This document shows positions 1 to 7,456 of a stretch of DNA of 64,000 bases, in pieces (the first letter of the stretch is position 1; each line of letters opens with the position of its first letter). The notes beneath the pieces were generated by a model. That model saw only the letters and a program-made list of their open reading frames with translations. It was not told where the DNA came from and made no database searches. The translations under genes were made by a program, and so were the position numbers. Source of the DNA: Mesonia oceanica (GTDB lineage Bacteria; Bacteroidota; Bacteroidia; Flavobacteriales; Flavobacteriaceae); assembly GCF_902499555.1 (NCBI RefSeq), contig NZ_CABVMM010000004.1, forward strand, positions 1-64,000, written 5' to 3'.

Positions 1-20
1 CAGTGGGTACAGTTTTTATA

Positions 21-41
21 CCCGCCTGCCGAGCGGGCAGG
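21..41. repeat. GC-rich 21-bp palindrome, copy 1
   Basis: A GC-rich interrupted palindrome with arms CCTGCC and GGCAGG stands out in very AT-rich flanks. Nearly the same 21 bases recur at 10138-10158 beside the IS110-type transposase, differing only at the two central bases. I read it as a dispersed short palindromic repeat. Its role is not visible here. Confidence 0.7.
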
Positions 42-125
42 TCTTATTGTTTTGGTGAACTTTAAAGATACTGGATCTGCTGCTTTTACATAGATGCTAT
101 AAACAATTGCTATTATAAGCTTATC

Positions 126-150
126 CTGAAAATTCCACAGGAATTTTCAG
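126..150. repeat. Perfect 11-bp hairpin upstream of the first gene
   Basis: CTGAAAATTCC, a 3-base loop (ACA), then GGAATTTTCAG form a perfect 11-bp stem. It lies about 85 bp upstream of the gene at 236, inside non-coding sequence that ends in a degenerate right arm of the cassette-type repeat (CGTTAGCTATAAT, about 209-221). No T-run follows, so it is not an obvious terminator. Confidence 0.7.
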
Positions 151-235
151 CTTGTCGTGTACTTGCTAAAGTTCTTACCAACATACGCAACTATTCATAT
201 ACTAGATCGTTAGCTATAATTTTAAACATATAAAT

Positions 236-1090
236 TTGAAAAAAATTAAAAAACTCTTTCAATTCTTTGGAATTGTATTAGTTGCTATAGTAGTAATTTT
301 TATTATTCCAGACATAATAAATGATGATTTATATGGAAGATTAATTGAAACCAAAGATTATTATGATAAAGAACAAAATGATAGTTTACCTACAGTAACT
401 ATTGTTTTAAAAGAATATATTGAAGAAAAAAATTCAATTGAATCATCCGTAATTATAAATTACTATCAATCTTATACATTTAGCTATTACAATAAGAAAA
501 AATTGAAATTTAAAACATCTTTGACTGATAGGTTCAATTATGATCCTATGATTAGAAATTTTACTGCAATTGATAGTATTAATAGGTATAATTCAGGTTA
601 TCTTTATTCGAGTTTTGAATCAGAAAATTTTTTGATTCCAGCATCTACTTCTTTGTATGGATTTCCTAATGACGAAATCATCATTTACCCAAATATAACT
701 CTAGAAGTAAACGAAAACTCAAGTCATTTTAAGTTTAAAATTCAAAAGAGAATTTCTGGAAGGATCTTAGAATTCACTGATGGTAATTCTAAAATGATAA
801 AACTTTCAAGAACTCTCACAGAAAAAATGCTAGTTTATATTTCTTCTGCAATATTTCTAATATTGACTTTTATAATTACATATAGTTTAATTAGAAGAAA
901 AAAAAGGTTAAATTCAGTTGAAGAACTTATAATGGTAGCAGGATATTTATTAGCTATTGCTGGATTTAGAGAAATTTTAGGAATTTCGAGACAGTTTGGG
1001 ACTAGTTCATTAGAAATAATTGTAATCTTAGTACCACTAATAGTACTCACAATAGGAATCGGTTATTCGTATTTTAAAGGTAGAGACTAA
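236..1090 (+). CDS. Membrane protein of unknown function, DUF4436-like C-terminus
   Basis: A 284-residue protein from a TTG start about 15 bp after the right arm of a cassette-type repeat. One membrane segment lies at residues 8-26. A soluble, extracytoplasmic-looking region of about 170 residues follows. The C-terminus has three more segments (about 198-216, 232-250 and 257-276). The last part, with GFREILGIS and then GTSSLEIIVIL, resembles my memory of DUF4436 membrane proteins, but that match is tentative. It stands alone, co-oriented with the other array genes, and is followed by the degenerate left arm of the next repeat. Function unknown. Confidence 0.7.
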   Translation: MKKIKKLFQFFGIVLVAIVVIFIIPDIINDDLYGRLIETKDYYDKEQNDSLPTVTIVLKEYIEEKNSIESSVIINYYQSYTFSYYNKKKLKFKTSLTDRFNYDPMIRNFTAIDSINRYNSGYLYSSFESENFLIPASTSLYGFPNDEIIIYPNITLEVNENSSHFKFKIQKRISGRILEFTDGNSKMIKLSRTLTEKMLVYISSAIFLILTFIITYSLIRRKKRLNSVEELIMVAGYLLAIAGFREILGISRQFGTSSLEIIVILVPLIVLTIGIGYSYFKGRD

Positions 1091-1251
1091 TAAAACTACA
1101 GCTAAAAACGTATATAAAAAATAACTAGGTTATTTCTAAACTGGAAATTTTGGTATATTTGGTAAGTCGCCAAATCTTTTGATTTGGCTTTTGAAAAGTA
1201 AAGATAAAATCAAAATGCAAAAGTTTTGGCTTGTTTTATGGCTGAAAAATA
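1091..1251 (+). repeat. Inter-cassette repeat region, type with GCCAAAnnnTTTGGC hairpin
   Basis: Non-coding spacer between two co-oriented genes. It starts with a degenerate left arm (CAGCTAAAAACGTATATAA). It then carries a perfect 8-bp hairpin, GCCAAATC-TTTT-GATTTGGC, at 1169-1188. The stretch about 1168-1233 matches the spacer at about 3415-3481 block for block: same hairpin layout, then TTTTGAAA, an A-rich stretch and a second GTTTTGGCTT. The right arm (ACCGTT...) is missing, so the copy looks truncated just before the gene at 1252. Confidence 0.65.
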
Positions 1252-2106
1252 ATGACTTGCATTAAAGAAATAGAAACATATATGGACAGTGGCACTTTAA
1301 CTGCAATTGCGACAATCCTTCTTGTTTTGGTAGGTTTTGCTCAAATTCTCATTCTGAACTCTCAAAAACGACAGACTAGAATTGCTTTAATAGCCCAATA
1401 TCGACAGCTTTGGACTAGATGCAAAGAATATTTTGGTAACGTGATATTTATAGGAAGAGAAACAGGAGAGTATTACCAAATTCACAATGAAACAAAACTA
1501 AAAGAGTTGGAAGAACTAGTCTCTAAACATAGACTTGATATGCCAACTACTTGGGCTCTTGAAAGTGTTCAGAACGTGTTCAACGTTTTAGATGAATTGA
1601 CAACCCGAATTTTACAAGGACATTTAAAGGTTTCTGACACATACCCAATAGTTGGAACAGGATTTTTAAGGCACAGTCGCCCATTGAGACAATTATTGGA
1701 TTCTGAATATCACTCTGTATACTTCTCTAGTCATTCCGACAAAAATCACAGACAGATTCATAAAGAAATGCAAAATTGGCTAATCTATCATGATGGACTT
1801 AGGAGAAGATGCCTAATTCTTATCGATATTTTTTGGGCTGAAGCTGTTAGACTTGAAGATTTACCACCTTCCGACATAAGAAGTGCTGCAGATGCAAAGA
1901 AAAAGACGGGAAAGCAAAATCGAAGGCGAATTTTTAGAGAAACAATTAGATTGAATGGACTTAAAAAGCTTTTTCTGGCAATGAAACTTTCACGGTTTCT
2001 AAAGAGAGCTGAATACAAGTCATTTTGGAACTTTAAAGGATTAAAGAGGTCTAGATTAGACAAAATGGAAAAAAATTGGACTAAAAGATTACTAAGAGAG
2101 AAGTAA
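1252..2106 (+). CDS. Hypothetical single-pass membrane protein
   Basis: A 284-residue protein with a hydrophobic segment at about residues 15-36 after a short N-terminus. The remaining 240 residues are soluble, largely helical, and strongly basic at the C-terminus (many Lys/Arg in the last 80 residues). The layout recalls small membrane-anchored proteins of accessory regions, but I recognise no family. It is co-oriented with its neighbours. Its stop is followed within 10 bases by the left arm of a cassette-type repeat (CGCCAAACAAC), into which an IS110-type remnant has inserted. Confidence 0.65.
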   Translation: MTCIKEIETYMDSGTLTAIATILLVLVGFAQILILNSQKRQTRIALIAQYRQLWTRCKEYFGNVIFIGRETGEYYQIHNETKLKELEELVSKHRLDMPTTWALESVQNVFNVLDELTTRILQGHLKVSDTYPIVGTGFLRHSRPLRQLLDSEYHSVYFSSHSDKNHRQIHKEMQNWLIYHDGLRRRCLILIDIFWAEAVRLEDLPPSDIRSAADAKKKTGKQNRRRIFRETIRLNGLKKLFLAMKLSRFLKRAEYKSFWNFKGLKRSRLDKMEKNWTKRLLREK

Positions 2107-2117
2107 AAAAGCGCCAA

Positions 2118-2140
2118 ACAACAAAGTACTGTGGTAAAAA
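2118..2140. repeat. IS110-type insertion junction in left arm of cassette repeat, copy 1
   Basis: Positions 2118-2140 and 8977-8999 are the same 23-base sequence with two mismatches (ACAACAAAG, then ACTG, then GGTAAAAA). In both places the ACAAC part belongs to the left arm of a cassette-type repeat. What follows is IS110-type sequence read on the - strand. The two elements therefore joined the repeat at the same spot and in the same orientation. Confidence 0.65.
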
Positions 2141-2154
2141 AAAGTAAATCTAGG

Positions 2155-2457
2155 TTAATTTTTCACTAAGGTACTTCTATAAGAATCATCATAAAAGAGT
2201 CCAGATTTTGCTATAGCAAAAGCCTGTTTTAATAACTTATTACACACGGCAATTAAGGCCAATTTTTTACTCTTTCCTTTGGCTAAAACAGAAACATAAT
2301 TTTCATCGTAGGGCAATCCTGATTTTGCTATCGCAAAGTTTGTTTTTATTATTTTTGACAGCTGTTGAATATACGTATAATAAACGCTTACTATACTTTT
2401 TGTTTCGACATCGTTTCGCCAAACATCTCTTGTGAAATGGAGTAGATTTAAGATATC
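2155..2457 (-). pseudogene. Chimeric remnant of an IS110-family transposase C-terminus
   Basis: Read on the - strand, this open stretch ends with two copies of the IS110-type C-terminus in tandem. The first gives NFAIAKSGLPYDENYVSVLA. It runs in frame into KGKSKKLALIAVCNKLLKQ and then AFAIAKSGLFYDD to a TAA at 2155-2157. Both parts match the tail of the transposase at 9096-10068. The fusion probably arose between the shared LAKG / KGKSKK sequences. About 35 upstream codons (2350-2457) are open in the same frame but not recognisable. There is no start codon, DEDD domain or full element, so it is a dead fragment. Confidence 0.75.
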
Positions 2458-2560
2458 CTATAGCTTTTAGCCCATTAAATCATCGAAATTTATACCCATA
2501 TAGCTAACCATTAATTAAAAAAATAAAAATCCTTATATTTAGATCATCGATACATAGTAA

Positions 2561-2594
2561 ATAAACACCATGCGTTTATTCGCATGTTGCCAAT
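2561..2594 (+). repeat. Right arm of cassette-type repeat before the zinc-ribbon gene
   Basis: ATAAAC, a short loop and GTTTAT form a small hairpin, followed by TCGCATGTTGCCAAT. The same layout occurs at 7325-7362, where the last part reads TCGCATGTTGTACCCAAT. In both places the next gene starts within 20-100 bases. I read it as the 5' boundary of a cassette-like unit. Confidence 0.6.
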
Positions 2595-2611
2595 AATTTG
2601 AAAAAAACTGA

Positions 2612-3340
2612 ATGGATAGATTTTTATGCACGAATTGTGGCTTTATAAATATTGACAACTCAACTTGTATTTGCACTAATTGTAGTACAGAAATTGATAC
2701 CAAATCATATTCTGAATTGATGACCTATGCAGGTAGGGCAAGTAAATATGGATACAAGTACAGAACTGAATATGAAAATCAAGTCGCTGAATTTGGAGAA
2801 GTAAGAACGCAATATTCATTACTTGACCCGACTACCTATTACGAATGGTTAGCTGCGGCGGCATTAAGCGGAATGGTAGGAACAGTTGCTTATGATTTAG
2901 TAAAATTTGTAGCTCAACAAATTTATAAACAGATTACTGCAAAAAACACAGTACTTACAGAAAGTGATAAAAGCATTTTAGATTTAATTTCTGATAATGA
3001 TGAGCTAATAAAGTTTTCAAATTACATTAGACAATATTACAAGGGTAATGCTAAAATTCCCAAAAAAGCATTAAACGCAATCTTAAAAGAAGAACTTGTA
3101 CATTCGCTTTTGGATAATCATAAAGGAGAATTCAATGAAACTATTAAGCAAATTAATATAGACGAAGACAAACCGTTAGACGTAAAAAAAGAATTTAGCC
3201 ATTTACTGTTGCAAGCATCCAAAAGTGCGGGACGAAAAAGAAAAGAAAAACCCAAATTAGAAGAGCTCAAAAAATCTCTGAAAAAGTTAAAGAAAGAAAT
3301 TAAAAAAACTCGGAAAGAAAAGAAGAAACGGAAAAAATAA
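2612..3340 (+). CDS. Zinc-ribbon, membrane-associated hypothetical protein
   Basis: A 242-residue protein starting with a zinc ribbon (Cys6-x2-Cys9 and Cys21-x2-Cys24). A hydrophobic segment lies at about residues 78-100. A soluble domain follows to about residue 200. The lysine-rich, probably coiled tail makes up the last 40 residues, where more than half are Lys/Arg. No catalytic motif is seen and I do not recognise the family. The gene sits between cassette-type repeat arms (2561-2594 upstream, from 3342 downstream) and has the orientation of the rest of the array. Confidence 0.65.
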   Translation: MDRFLCTNCGFINIDNSTCICTNCSTEIDTKSYSELMTYAGRASKYGYKYRTEYENQVAEFGEVRTQYSLLDPTTYYEWLAAAALSGMVGTVAYDLVKFVAQQIYKQITAKNTVLTESDKSILDLISDNDELIKFSNYIRQYYKGNAKIPKKALNAILKEELVHSLLDNHKGEFNETIKQINIDEDKPLDVKKEFSHLLLQASKSAGRKRKEKPKLEELKKSLKKLKKEIKKTRKEKKKRKK

Positions 3341-3341
3341 C

Positions 3342-3556
3342 TATTGCTAACAACGGCTATATGTAATACGGGATTAAGTGCTTAACCAAAAAGAAATTGC
3401 TAATTTGCAATGACCGCCAAAACTTTGTTTTGGCTTTTGAAATATTAAGATAAAAACCAGAAAACAAGGTTTTGGCTTTGTGCCCAACCGAATGGACATC
3501 GCCCATTTGCGCCCGCACTACTCATAGCCACGACCGTTACAAGCAATTTAAAGAAC
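3342..3556 (+). repeat. Complete inter-cassette repeat, about 215 bp
   Basis: The left arm reads ATTGCTAACAACGGCTATATG. The right arm reads CATAGCCACGACCGTTACAAGCAAT, whose reverse complement aligns with the left arm over ATTGCT, AACGG and CTATG. Between them lie the hairpin GCCAAAACTTTGTTTTGGC (3416-3434) and a block shared with 1168-1233. The element is therefore a large imperfect inverted repeat with inner hairpins. It begins directly after one gene's stop and ends just before the next gene's start. This geometry resembles an integron attC site, although the strict RYYYAAC/GTTRRRY core is not met. Confidence 0.6.
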
Positions 3557-3560
3557 AACC

Positions 3561-3956
3561 TTGGAGATAAAAGCTACAGATATTTATGTTTCTAAATCGA
3601 CTAAACAAATTGATGTTTTCAGAAGAAGTGATTTAAAATATTCTGGAATTCTAAAATCTTCAAGTTCTTTAGAAATTGGAAAAGTTGTTCATTCTGGACT
3701 TTATAACAAAGAATATGATGGAATAAAATGGAAAAACTCTGATAACTATAAAAAGGTTCGTGAAGAAGATTGGGAATATGTTGTTGTGGTAATTGAAATG
3801 GAAAATAAAACTTACGTTTCAACGCCTTATTGGAATTATGAAAGAGCACCAGAAATTTATATTAATGATACAACTGATTTTAAAGAAATTGGAAATGCTG
3901 TAATCAAAACATTTGAGTATTGTAAAAAAGTAATAAAAAATGATGAAGTTAATTAA
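3561..3956 (+). CDS. Hypothetical cytoplasmic protein of cassette unit
   Basis: A 131-residue protein from a TTG codon lying only a few bases after the right arm of the repeat; no ATG gives a better start. It has no signal peptide or membrane segment and is predicted to be mixed beta/alpha, rich in Lys, Glu, Tyr and Trp. No family is recognised. Its end overlaps the start of the DUF4844 lipoprotein gene by 14-17 bases, so the two are probably translated together and travel as one unit. Confidence 0.6.
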   Translation: MEIKATDIYVSKSTKQIDVFRRSDLKYSGILKSSSSLEIGKVVHSGLYNKEYDGIKWKNSDNYKKVREEDWEYVVVVIEMENKTYVSTPYWNYERAPEIYINDTTDFKEIGNAVIKTFEYCKKVIKNDEVN

Positions 3957-4386
3957 AATATTATTTCTGTTTTTAACCTTATCTGCTTGCGGGCAAAATG
4001 CAACTGAAATGAAAACGCCTGAAAACGCGAATGAAAAATTTGAGGAATTTATTTCAAAGAAAAAGTTCGTTGAGGAAAATTATTATCCTGGAATCGCTGA
4101 TGAAAAAATGCGACCAATTTTTACGGAGAAAATTAATAAAGCTGCATCTGACTTTAAAACTGTAGCAGAATCTGAAAATCCGACTGACAAAAAATATCAA
4201 GAAAAAATTAAAGTCGGACTTTCAAGGTTTGCGGACGTTTATATGGAATTGGACACCGAAGACCGAGAAAGAGTTTGCACATACTTTGAGGAATTAATGG
4301 ACATTGTCGGACTGGAAAGCTCAAATGGACAACTTAATAAATTTATGTACGGTTTTGCCCCGAACGAAATAACAAATAAAAATTAA
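3943..4386 (+). CDS. DUF4844-family lipoprotein
   Basis: A protein of about 147 residues with an N-terminal lipoprotein signal: MKLIKILFLFLTLSACGQ, lipobox LSAC. The mature part matches DUF4844 as I know it: PTDKKYQEKIKVGLSRF, then LDTEDRERVCTYFEELMD and IVGLESSNGQLNKFMYG. DUF4844 proteins are small, mostly Bacteroidota, and of unknown function. Two ATG codons are adjacent (3940 and 3943); I prefer the second, but either works. The overlap with the preceding gene suggests translational coupling. The left arm of the next repeat (CTGTTGCCAACAA) follows the stop. Confidence 0.75.
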   Translation: MKLIKILFLFLTLSACGQNATEMKTPENANEKFEEFISKKKFVEENYYPGIADEKMRPIFTEKINKAASDFKTVAESENPTDKKYQEKIKVGLSRFADVYMELDTEDRERVCTYFEELMDIVGLESSNGQLNKFMYGFAPNEITNKN

Positions 4387-4387
4387 A

Positions 4388-4512
4388 AAAACTGTTGCCA
4401 ACAAAAACTATAAGCAAGCGGGGTGACAGTAAAAAACGACACTATATAACTATCAACTAACTTTCGGCTCGGCTGCTCATAGTCAAACCGTTGTAAACAA
4501 TGCCAGGACACC
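4388..4512 (+). repeat. Inter-cassette repeat, about 125 bp
   Basis: The left arm (CTGTTGCCAACAA, then ACTATAAGCA) and the right arm (TGCTCATAGT, then AAACCGTTGTAAACAATGCC) are imperfect reverse complements: GTTG/CAAC and ACTATRAGCA pair. The spacer between them differs from the other copies. The element fills the gap between the DUF4844 lipoprotein and the lipoprotein at 4540. The right-arm bases GTTGTAAAC (4490-4498) are the exact reverse complement of GTTTACAAC (4897-4905) on the far side of the next gene. Confidence 0.6.
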
Positions 4513-4539
4513 ACTCTTGTAAGATTAAAGTGATATCGA

Positions 4540-4890
4540 ATGAATAGAATAATTGCACTTTTACTGACAATTAGTTTTCTGACTATTAGTTGTAACGAAA
4601 GTTCGGATTCAAAATTTGAGTATAAAGAATGGCATAAATCACCTACTAGAAGTCCACTATCTTCCACTGTTTATCCTTTTGTGGAGTGGGAAAAAGCAAT
4701 GGAAATAAAAATTGGATTGACTGAAAAAAATGCGGATTTTGATTTCCAATATTATCATCATCCAGTTAATGCAATTGTATTTACGAAGTCACCACAGAAT
4801 GAAAACTATGAAATTGCACTAAAATTATCGGAAGATAAAAATGAAGTGACTGATATAAGTTTTCTGAAATTGGAATCAATAAATGAATAA
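4540..4890 (+). CDS. Small putative lipoprotein
   Basis: A 116-residue protein with a clear lipoprotein signal: basic start MNR, a hydrophobic stretch and lipobox ISC with Cys at residue 18. The mature part is about 98 residues, polar, and without a recognised domain; it probably sits on the periplasmic side. The gene is bounded by GTTGTAAAC upstream and the exact reverse complement downstream, the clearest unit boundary in the array together with that of the patatin gene. Confidence 0.65.
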   Translation: MNRIIALLLTISFLTISCNESSDSKFEYKEWHKSPTRSPLSSTVYPFVEWEKAMEIKIGLTEKNADFDFQYYHHPVNAIVFTKSPQNENYEIALKLSEDKNEVTDISFLKLESINE

Positions 4891-5235
4891 AGCACAGTTT
4901 ACAACATCAGTAACCGTTGCACAAATCTATAATCCTAAAAAAACAGGTATTTATACCCTATTTATAGTTTTAACAGGTATTTATATTTAAACCGTAGTTA
5001 AAAGTTGACTGCTTTTTATACGCTTGTTTAAAACCAGTCGTGATCATTAAAAACCTTTATTTATTATTTAACTTTGGATTAATGGAAATAAACGGAATTG
5101 ATATTATTCATATCTTAGCAATAAGCTGATCCCATTTAATGACAAATGAATATCAATAACATTCGTTAAAATGTACGAAGTGCAAAATCTACAAAATACC
5201 TATTACTGATTATACTAATAGAACGAAATTAGCAT
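4891..5235 (+). other. Gene-free stretch of 345 bp with repeat arms and one direct repeat copy
   Basis: This gap begins with a left arm (CAGTTTACAACATCAG) immediately followed by a right arm (AGTAACCGTTGCACAAATC), so the repeat here is collapsed to about 35 bp. From about 4937 to 5019 lies copy 1 of an AT-rich direct repeat whose second copy is at 7225-7306. The remaining 200 bases before the gene at 5236 show a possible promoter element (TAACTTTG, 5069-5076) but no coding sequence. Confidence 0.55.
4937..5019 (+). repeat. Direct repeat copy 1 flanking the oxygenase-methyltransferase pair
   Basis: About 83 bases align well with 7225-7306: AAAAAACAGGT, TTTATAC, CTATTTATAG, then GTAGTTAAAA, TTGACTGCTTTT. 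Both copies point the same way and bracket the two genes at 5236-6986. They could mark the edges of a separately mobilised module. Confidence 0.65.
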
Positions 5236-5847
5236 ATGGAAACAAAAAAACAATATAAAGATAGAATTCAATTACCCTTTACGTTCGATGTAGAAAAAAT
5301 GCTTGTCGAAGCACACGCTTTAAAACAAGAGCATTACGAATATTATAAAGTCATTCCATTACGTGCACCAGCTCACACTGTAGACACCTCATTGCCTTCC
5401 CCTCCACCGGCAAGTGATTATGCAGATGGTTCTTGGACCGATTGGATGAACACACCCGCCCTGGAAAAATCTAATTACTTAAAGAGCATCATCGATAAAT
5501 TTAGTGAATACACCAAGGTTAATTTGGTTCGGCTATTGTTTTTAGCACCAAATTCGGTTGTTGCGGAGCATAAGGATCCTACGTTAGGGTTAGAAGAAGA
5601 AAAATCAATGATTCGACTTACCATTCCCATCGACAATAATGATGACGTAGCATTTTTTCTGAATGATAGCTTAGTTCCCATGAAAGTTGGAGAATGCTGG
5701 TACTTGCGTTTAACCGATGCCCATCGTGTTGTTAATAAAGGAACCACCGATCGCATCAATCTAACCATAGATATTATACCCAATGATAAAATCATCGAAA
5801 TCATCAATAAGGCTGTTAAGAACCTTGAATATAGTTCATTCAAATAG
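5236..5847 (+). CDS. Aspartyl/asparaginyl beta-hydroxylase-like 2-oxoglutarate oxygenase
   Basis: A 203-residue protein that resembles the Asp/Asn beta-hydroxylase domain family (cupin-fold, Fe(II)/2-oxoglutarate). The iron ligands are probably His112 and Asp114 (EHKDP) and His163 (DAHRVVNKG). Arg173 in TDRINLTIDI would bind 2-oxoglutarate, and Arg127 is also in place (SMIRLTIPI). Family members hydroxylate Asp/Asn side chains of proteins or carrier-bound amino acids. The substrate here is unknown. It is 140 bp upstream of a methyltransferase in the same direction, and the pair is bracketed by direct repeats, which suggests joint action on one substrate. Confidence 0.75.
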   Translation: METKKQYKDRIQLPFTFDVEKMLVEAHALKQEHYEYYKVIPLRAPAHTVDTSLPSPPPASDYADGSWTDWMNTPALEKSNYLKSIIDKFSEYTKVNLVRLLFLAPNSVVAEHKDPTLGLEEEKSMIRLTIPIDNNDDVAFFLNDSLVPMKVGECWYLRLTDAHRVVNKGTTDRINLTIDIIPNDKIIEIINKAVKNLEYSSFK

Positions 5848-5987
5848 CTCTAAATAAAAATGAGTTAACCGTATGCACTAAAATAAGATTCAAAAAGTTG
5901 AATTTGATAAGCTAACTTAAGCTATACAAACTCGTATTAAAAATTTATGAATAACACTTCGTACTCTATAAAATCTACCTATAAAGA

Positions 5988-6986
5988 ATGATTGAAGAAA
6001 AAAAAATAAATGATATTCGAAAGTTAACCTCTTCCCTATTAAAAGATTCAATTAGTCAAGTTGATGCTGAAAAAAGTATAAATGAAATTCATGCTCACTT
6101 CCAACAAATTACTCAAATTACCGGTTATGACTTCCAAATTGAGCATATGGCTGCTATTTCTACGGCCAAGGGAAAGGCATTAGGATTAAACTTTGCGGCA
6201 CAATGTTTATTGGACTATAAAAGAACGGTTAAATTTTTAAAGGCAATTGTTTCAGCCATCCTAGAAAAGCAAAAAAAGCAGCCTGGAAAATTGATTAAAA
6301 TATTTTATGCTGGTTGTGGTCCCTACGCTCCATTTATAACTTTAGTAGCCCCATTATTTCAGCCAGATGAAGTGCAGTTTTCATTACTGGAAATTAATAA
6401 AAACTCCGTAGCCTCTGCCAAAAAACTAATTGATTCATTAAAATTACCCAACTACATCCAAGACTTCTATACAGCCGATGCAGTAACCTTTAAAGTTCCT
6501 AATTCTAACTCATTCGACATCCTTATTAGCGAAACGCTAGATGCATTATTGTACAGAGAGTGCTATGTCCCTATTTTATTTAATTTGCTCCCACAATTCA
6601 ACAAAGACATCGTATTGATACCAGAAAATGTTATAATCAATTTATCTTTTTTACCAAACGCTAAGAAGCAATCAGCTCATCAAGAATATGAAATTGGAAG
6701 TATTTTAAATGTACGTGAAGCCCTTGCTGACTATTCCATTTCAGACCTTATTCCGTCCAAATTACCCGATAAAAAAATTGATTTGACATCGCTAGATATG
6801 AATAGTTACCAACGACTTTTGTTGGACACTAAAGTTCATATTCACGGTGATATTTGGTTGGATAGAAATGAATCATCCTTAACAATTCCCCTTGAATCTT
6901 TATTAGCACAACCTTTTCAAAATAGTTCTATTATATTCACCTACTATATAGAACCAGAAATAGAACTTAAATGTAGATTTGAATAA
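5988..6986 (+). CDS. SAM-dependent methyltransferase, PRMT-like
   Basis: A 332-residue class I methyltransferase. An N-terminal helical region of about 100 residues precedes the Rossmann core. Motif I is FYAGCGPYAP (106-115), with the ribose-binding acidic residue Glu135 (LLEIN). The segment ILISETLDALLYRE (178-191) carries two glutamates spaced like the double-E loop of protein arginine methyltransferases, followed by an IPENV turn like the PRMT beta-barrel entry. The C-terminal half would then be barrel-like. The arginine-methyltransferase assignment is inference; another N- or O-methyltransferase remains possible. Its neighbour is an Asp/Asn-hydroxylase-like enzyme. Confidence 0.65.
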   Translation: MIEEKKINDIRKLTSSLLKDSISQVDAEKSINEIHAHFQQITQITGYDFQIEHMAAISTAKGKALGLNFAAQCLLDYKRTVKFLKAIVSAILEKQKKQPGKLIKIFYAGCGPYAPFITLVAPLFQPDEVQFSLLEINKNSVASAKKLIDSLKLPNYIQDFYTADAVTFKVPNSNSFDILISETLDALLYRECYVPILFNLLPQFNKDIVLIPENVIINLSFLPNAKKQSAHQEYEIGSILNVREALADYSISDLIPSKLPDKKIDLTSLDMNSYQRLLLDTKVHIHGDIWLDRNESSLTIPLESLLAQPFQNSSIIFTYYIEPEIELKCRFE

Positions 6987-7224
6987 TTAAAATTTAATAT
7001 AAACGGAGAGTTTATTAAGTAGGGTTTTAATGGATATATGAACTAAAAACGAATATGTTTATTAAATATACTGTAAAATAAGCTTCCTTGTAAAGCTACT
7101 TCTTCATCAGTATATAAAATAGTCGGCATCGGCTATTACGCTTCTCCTTCCTTTCGTAAGCATCTTTCAGAGACTTAGAATTTATAAATAATACCATATT
7201 ATAAACTAAAACACATATAAACCA

Positions 7225-7306
7225 TTAAAAAACAGGTGTTTATACGCTATTTATAGTAATGATAAATACTTATTTTTAAGGTGTAGTTAAAATTTGACTG
7301 CTTTTA
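7225..7306 (+). repeat. Direct repeat copy 2 flanking the oxygenase-methyltransferase pair
   Basis: Matches 4937-5019 (see that entry), same orientation, about 2.3 kb away. The two copies enclose the oxygenase and methyltransferase genes. Confidence 0.65.
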
Positions 7307-7324
7307 TTTATGATGAAACTGTAG

Positions 7325-7362
7325 ATAAACGCTATTGCGTTTATTCGCATGTTGTACCCAAT
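7325..7362 (+). repeat. Right arm of cassette-type repeat before the patatin gene
   Basis: Small hairpin ATAAACGC...GCGTTTAT, then TCGCATGTTGTACCCAAT. The ten bases GTTGTACCCA (7351-7360) are the exact reverse complement of TGGGTACAAC (8972-8981) just after the next gene, marking both ends of one unit. Confidence 0.65.
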
Positions 7363-7456
7363 ACTAAAAAAAATCAGTCATTAAATAAAAATACCTGTTA
7401 ATTGGTATTTGTACAGGAGCTATGAATTAATATTTTCCCAGCTAAAACTAACCGTT

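Larger units (their letters stand above)
6987..7408 (+). other. Gene-free stretch of about 420 bp
   Basis: Contains nothing recognisable between 6987 and about 7220 except AT-rich sequence and a short GC-richer patch (7127-7165). It then holds the second direct-repeat copy (7225-7306) and the right arm of a cassette-type repeat (7325-7362). No convincing reading frame was found. Confidence 0.5.

Noticed and set aside
7409..7456. Upstream TTG start of the patatin-like gene
   Set aside because: It would place 16 residues before a standard lipoprotein signal peptide; ATG 7457 gives a clean signal and lipobox.
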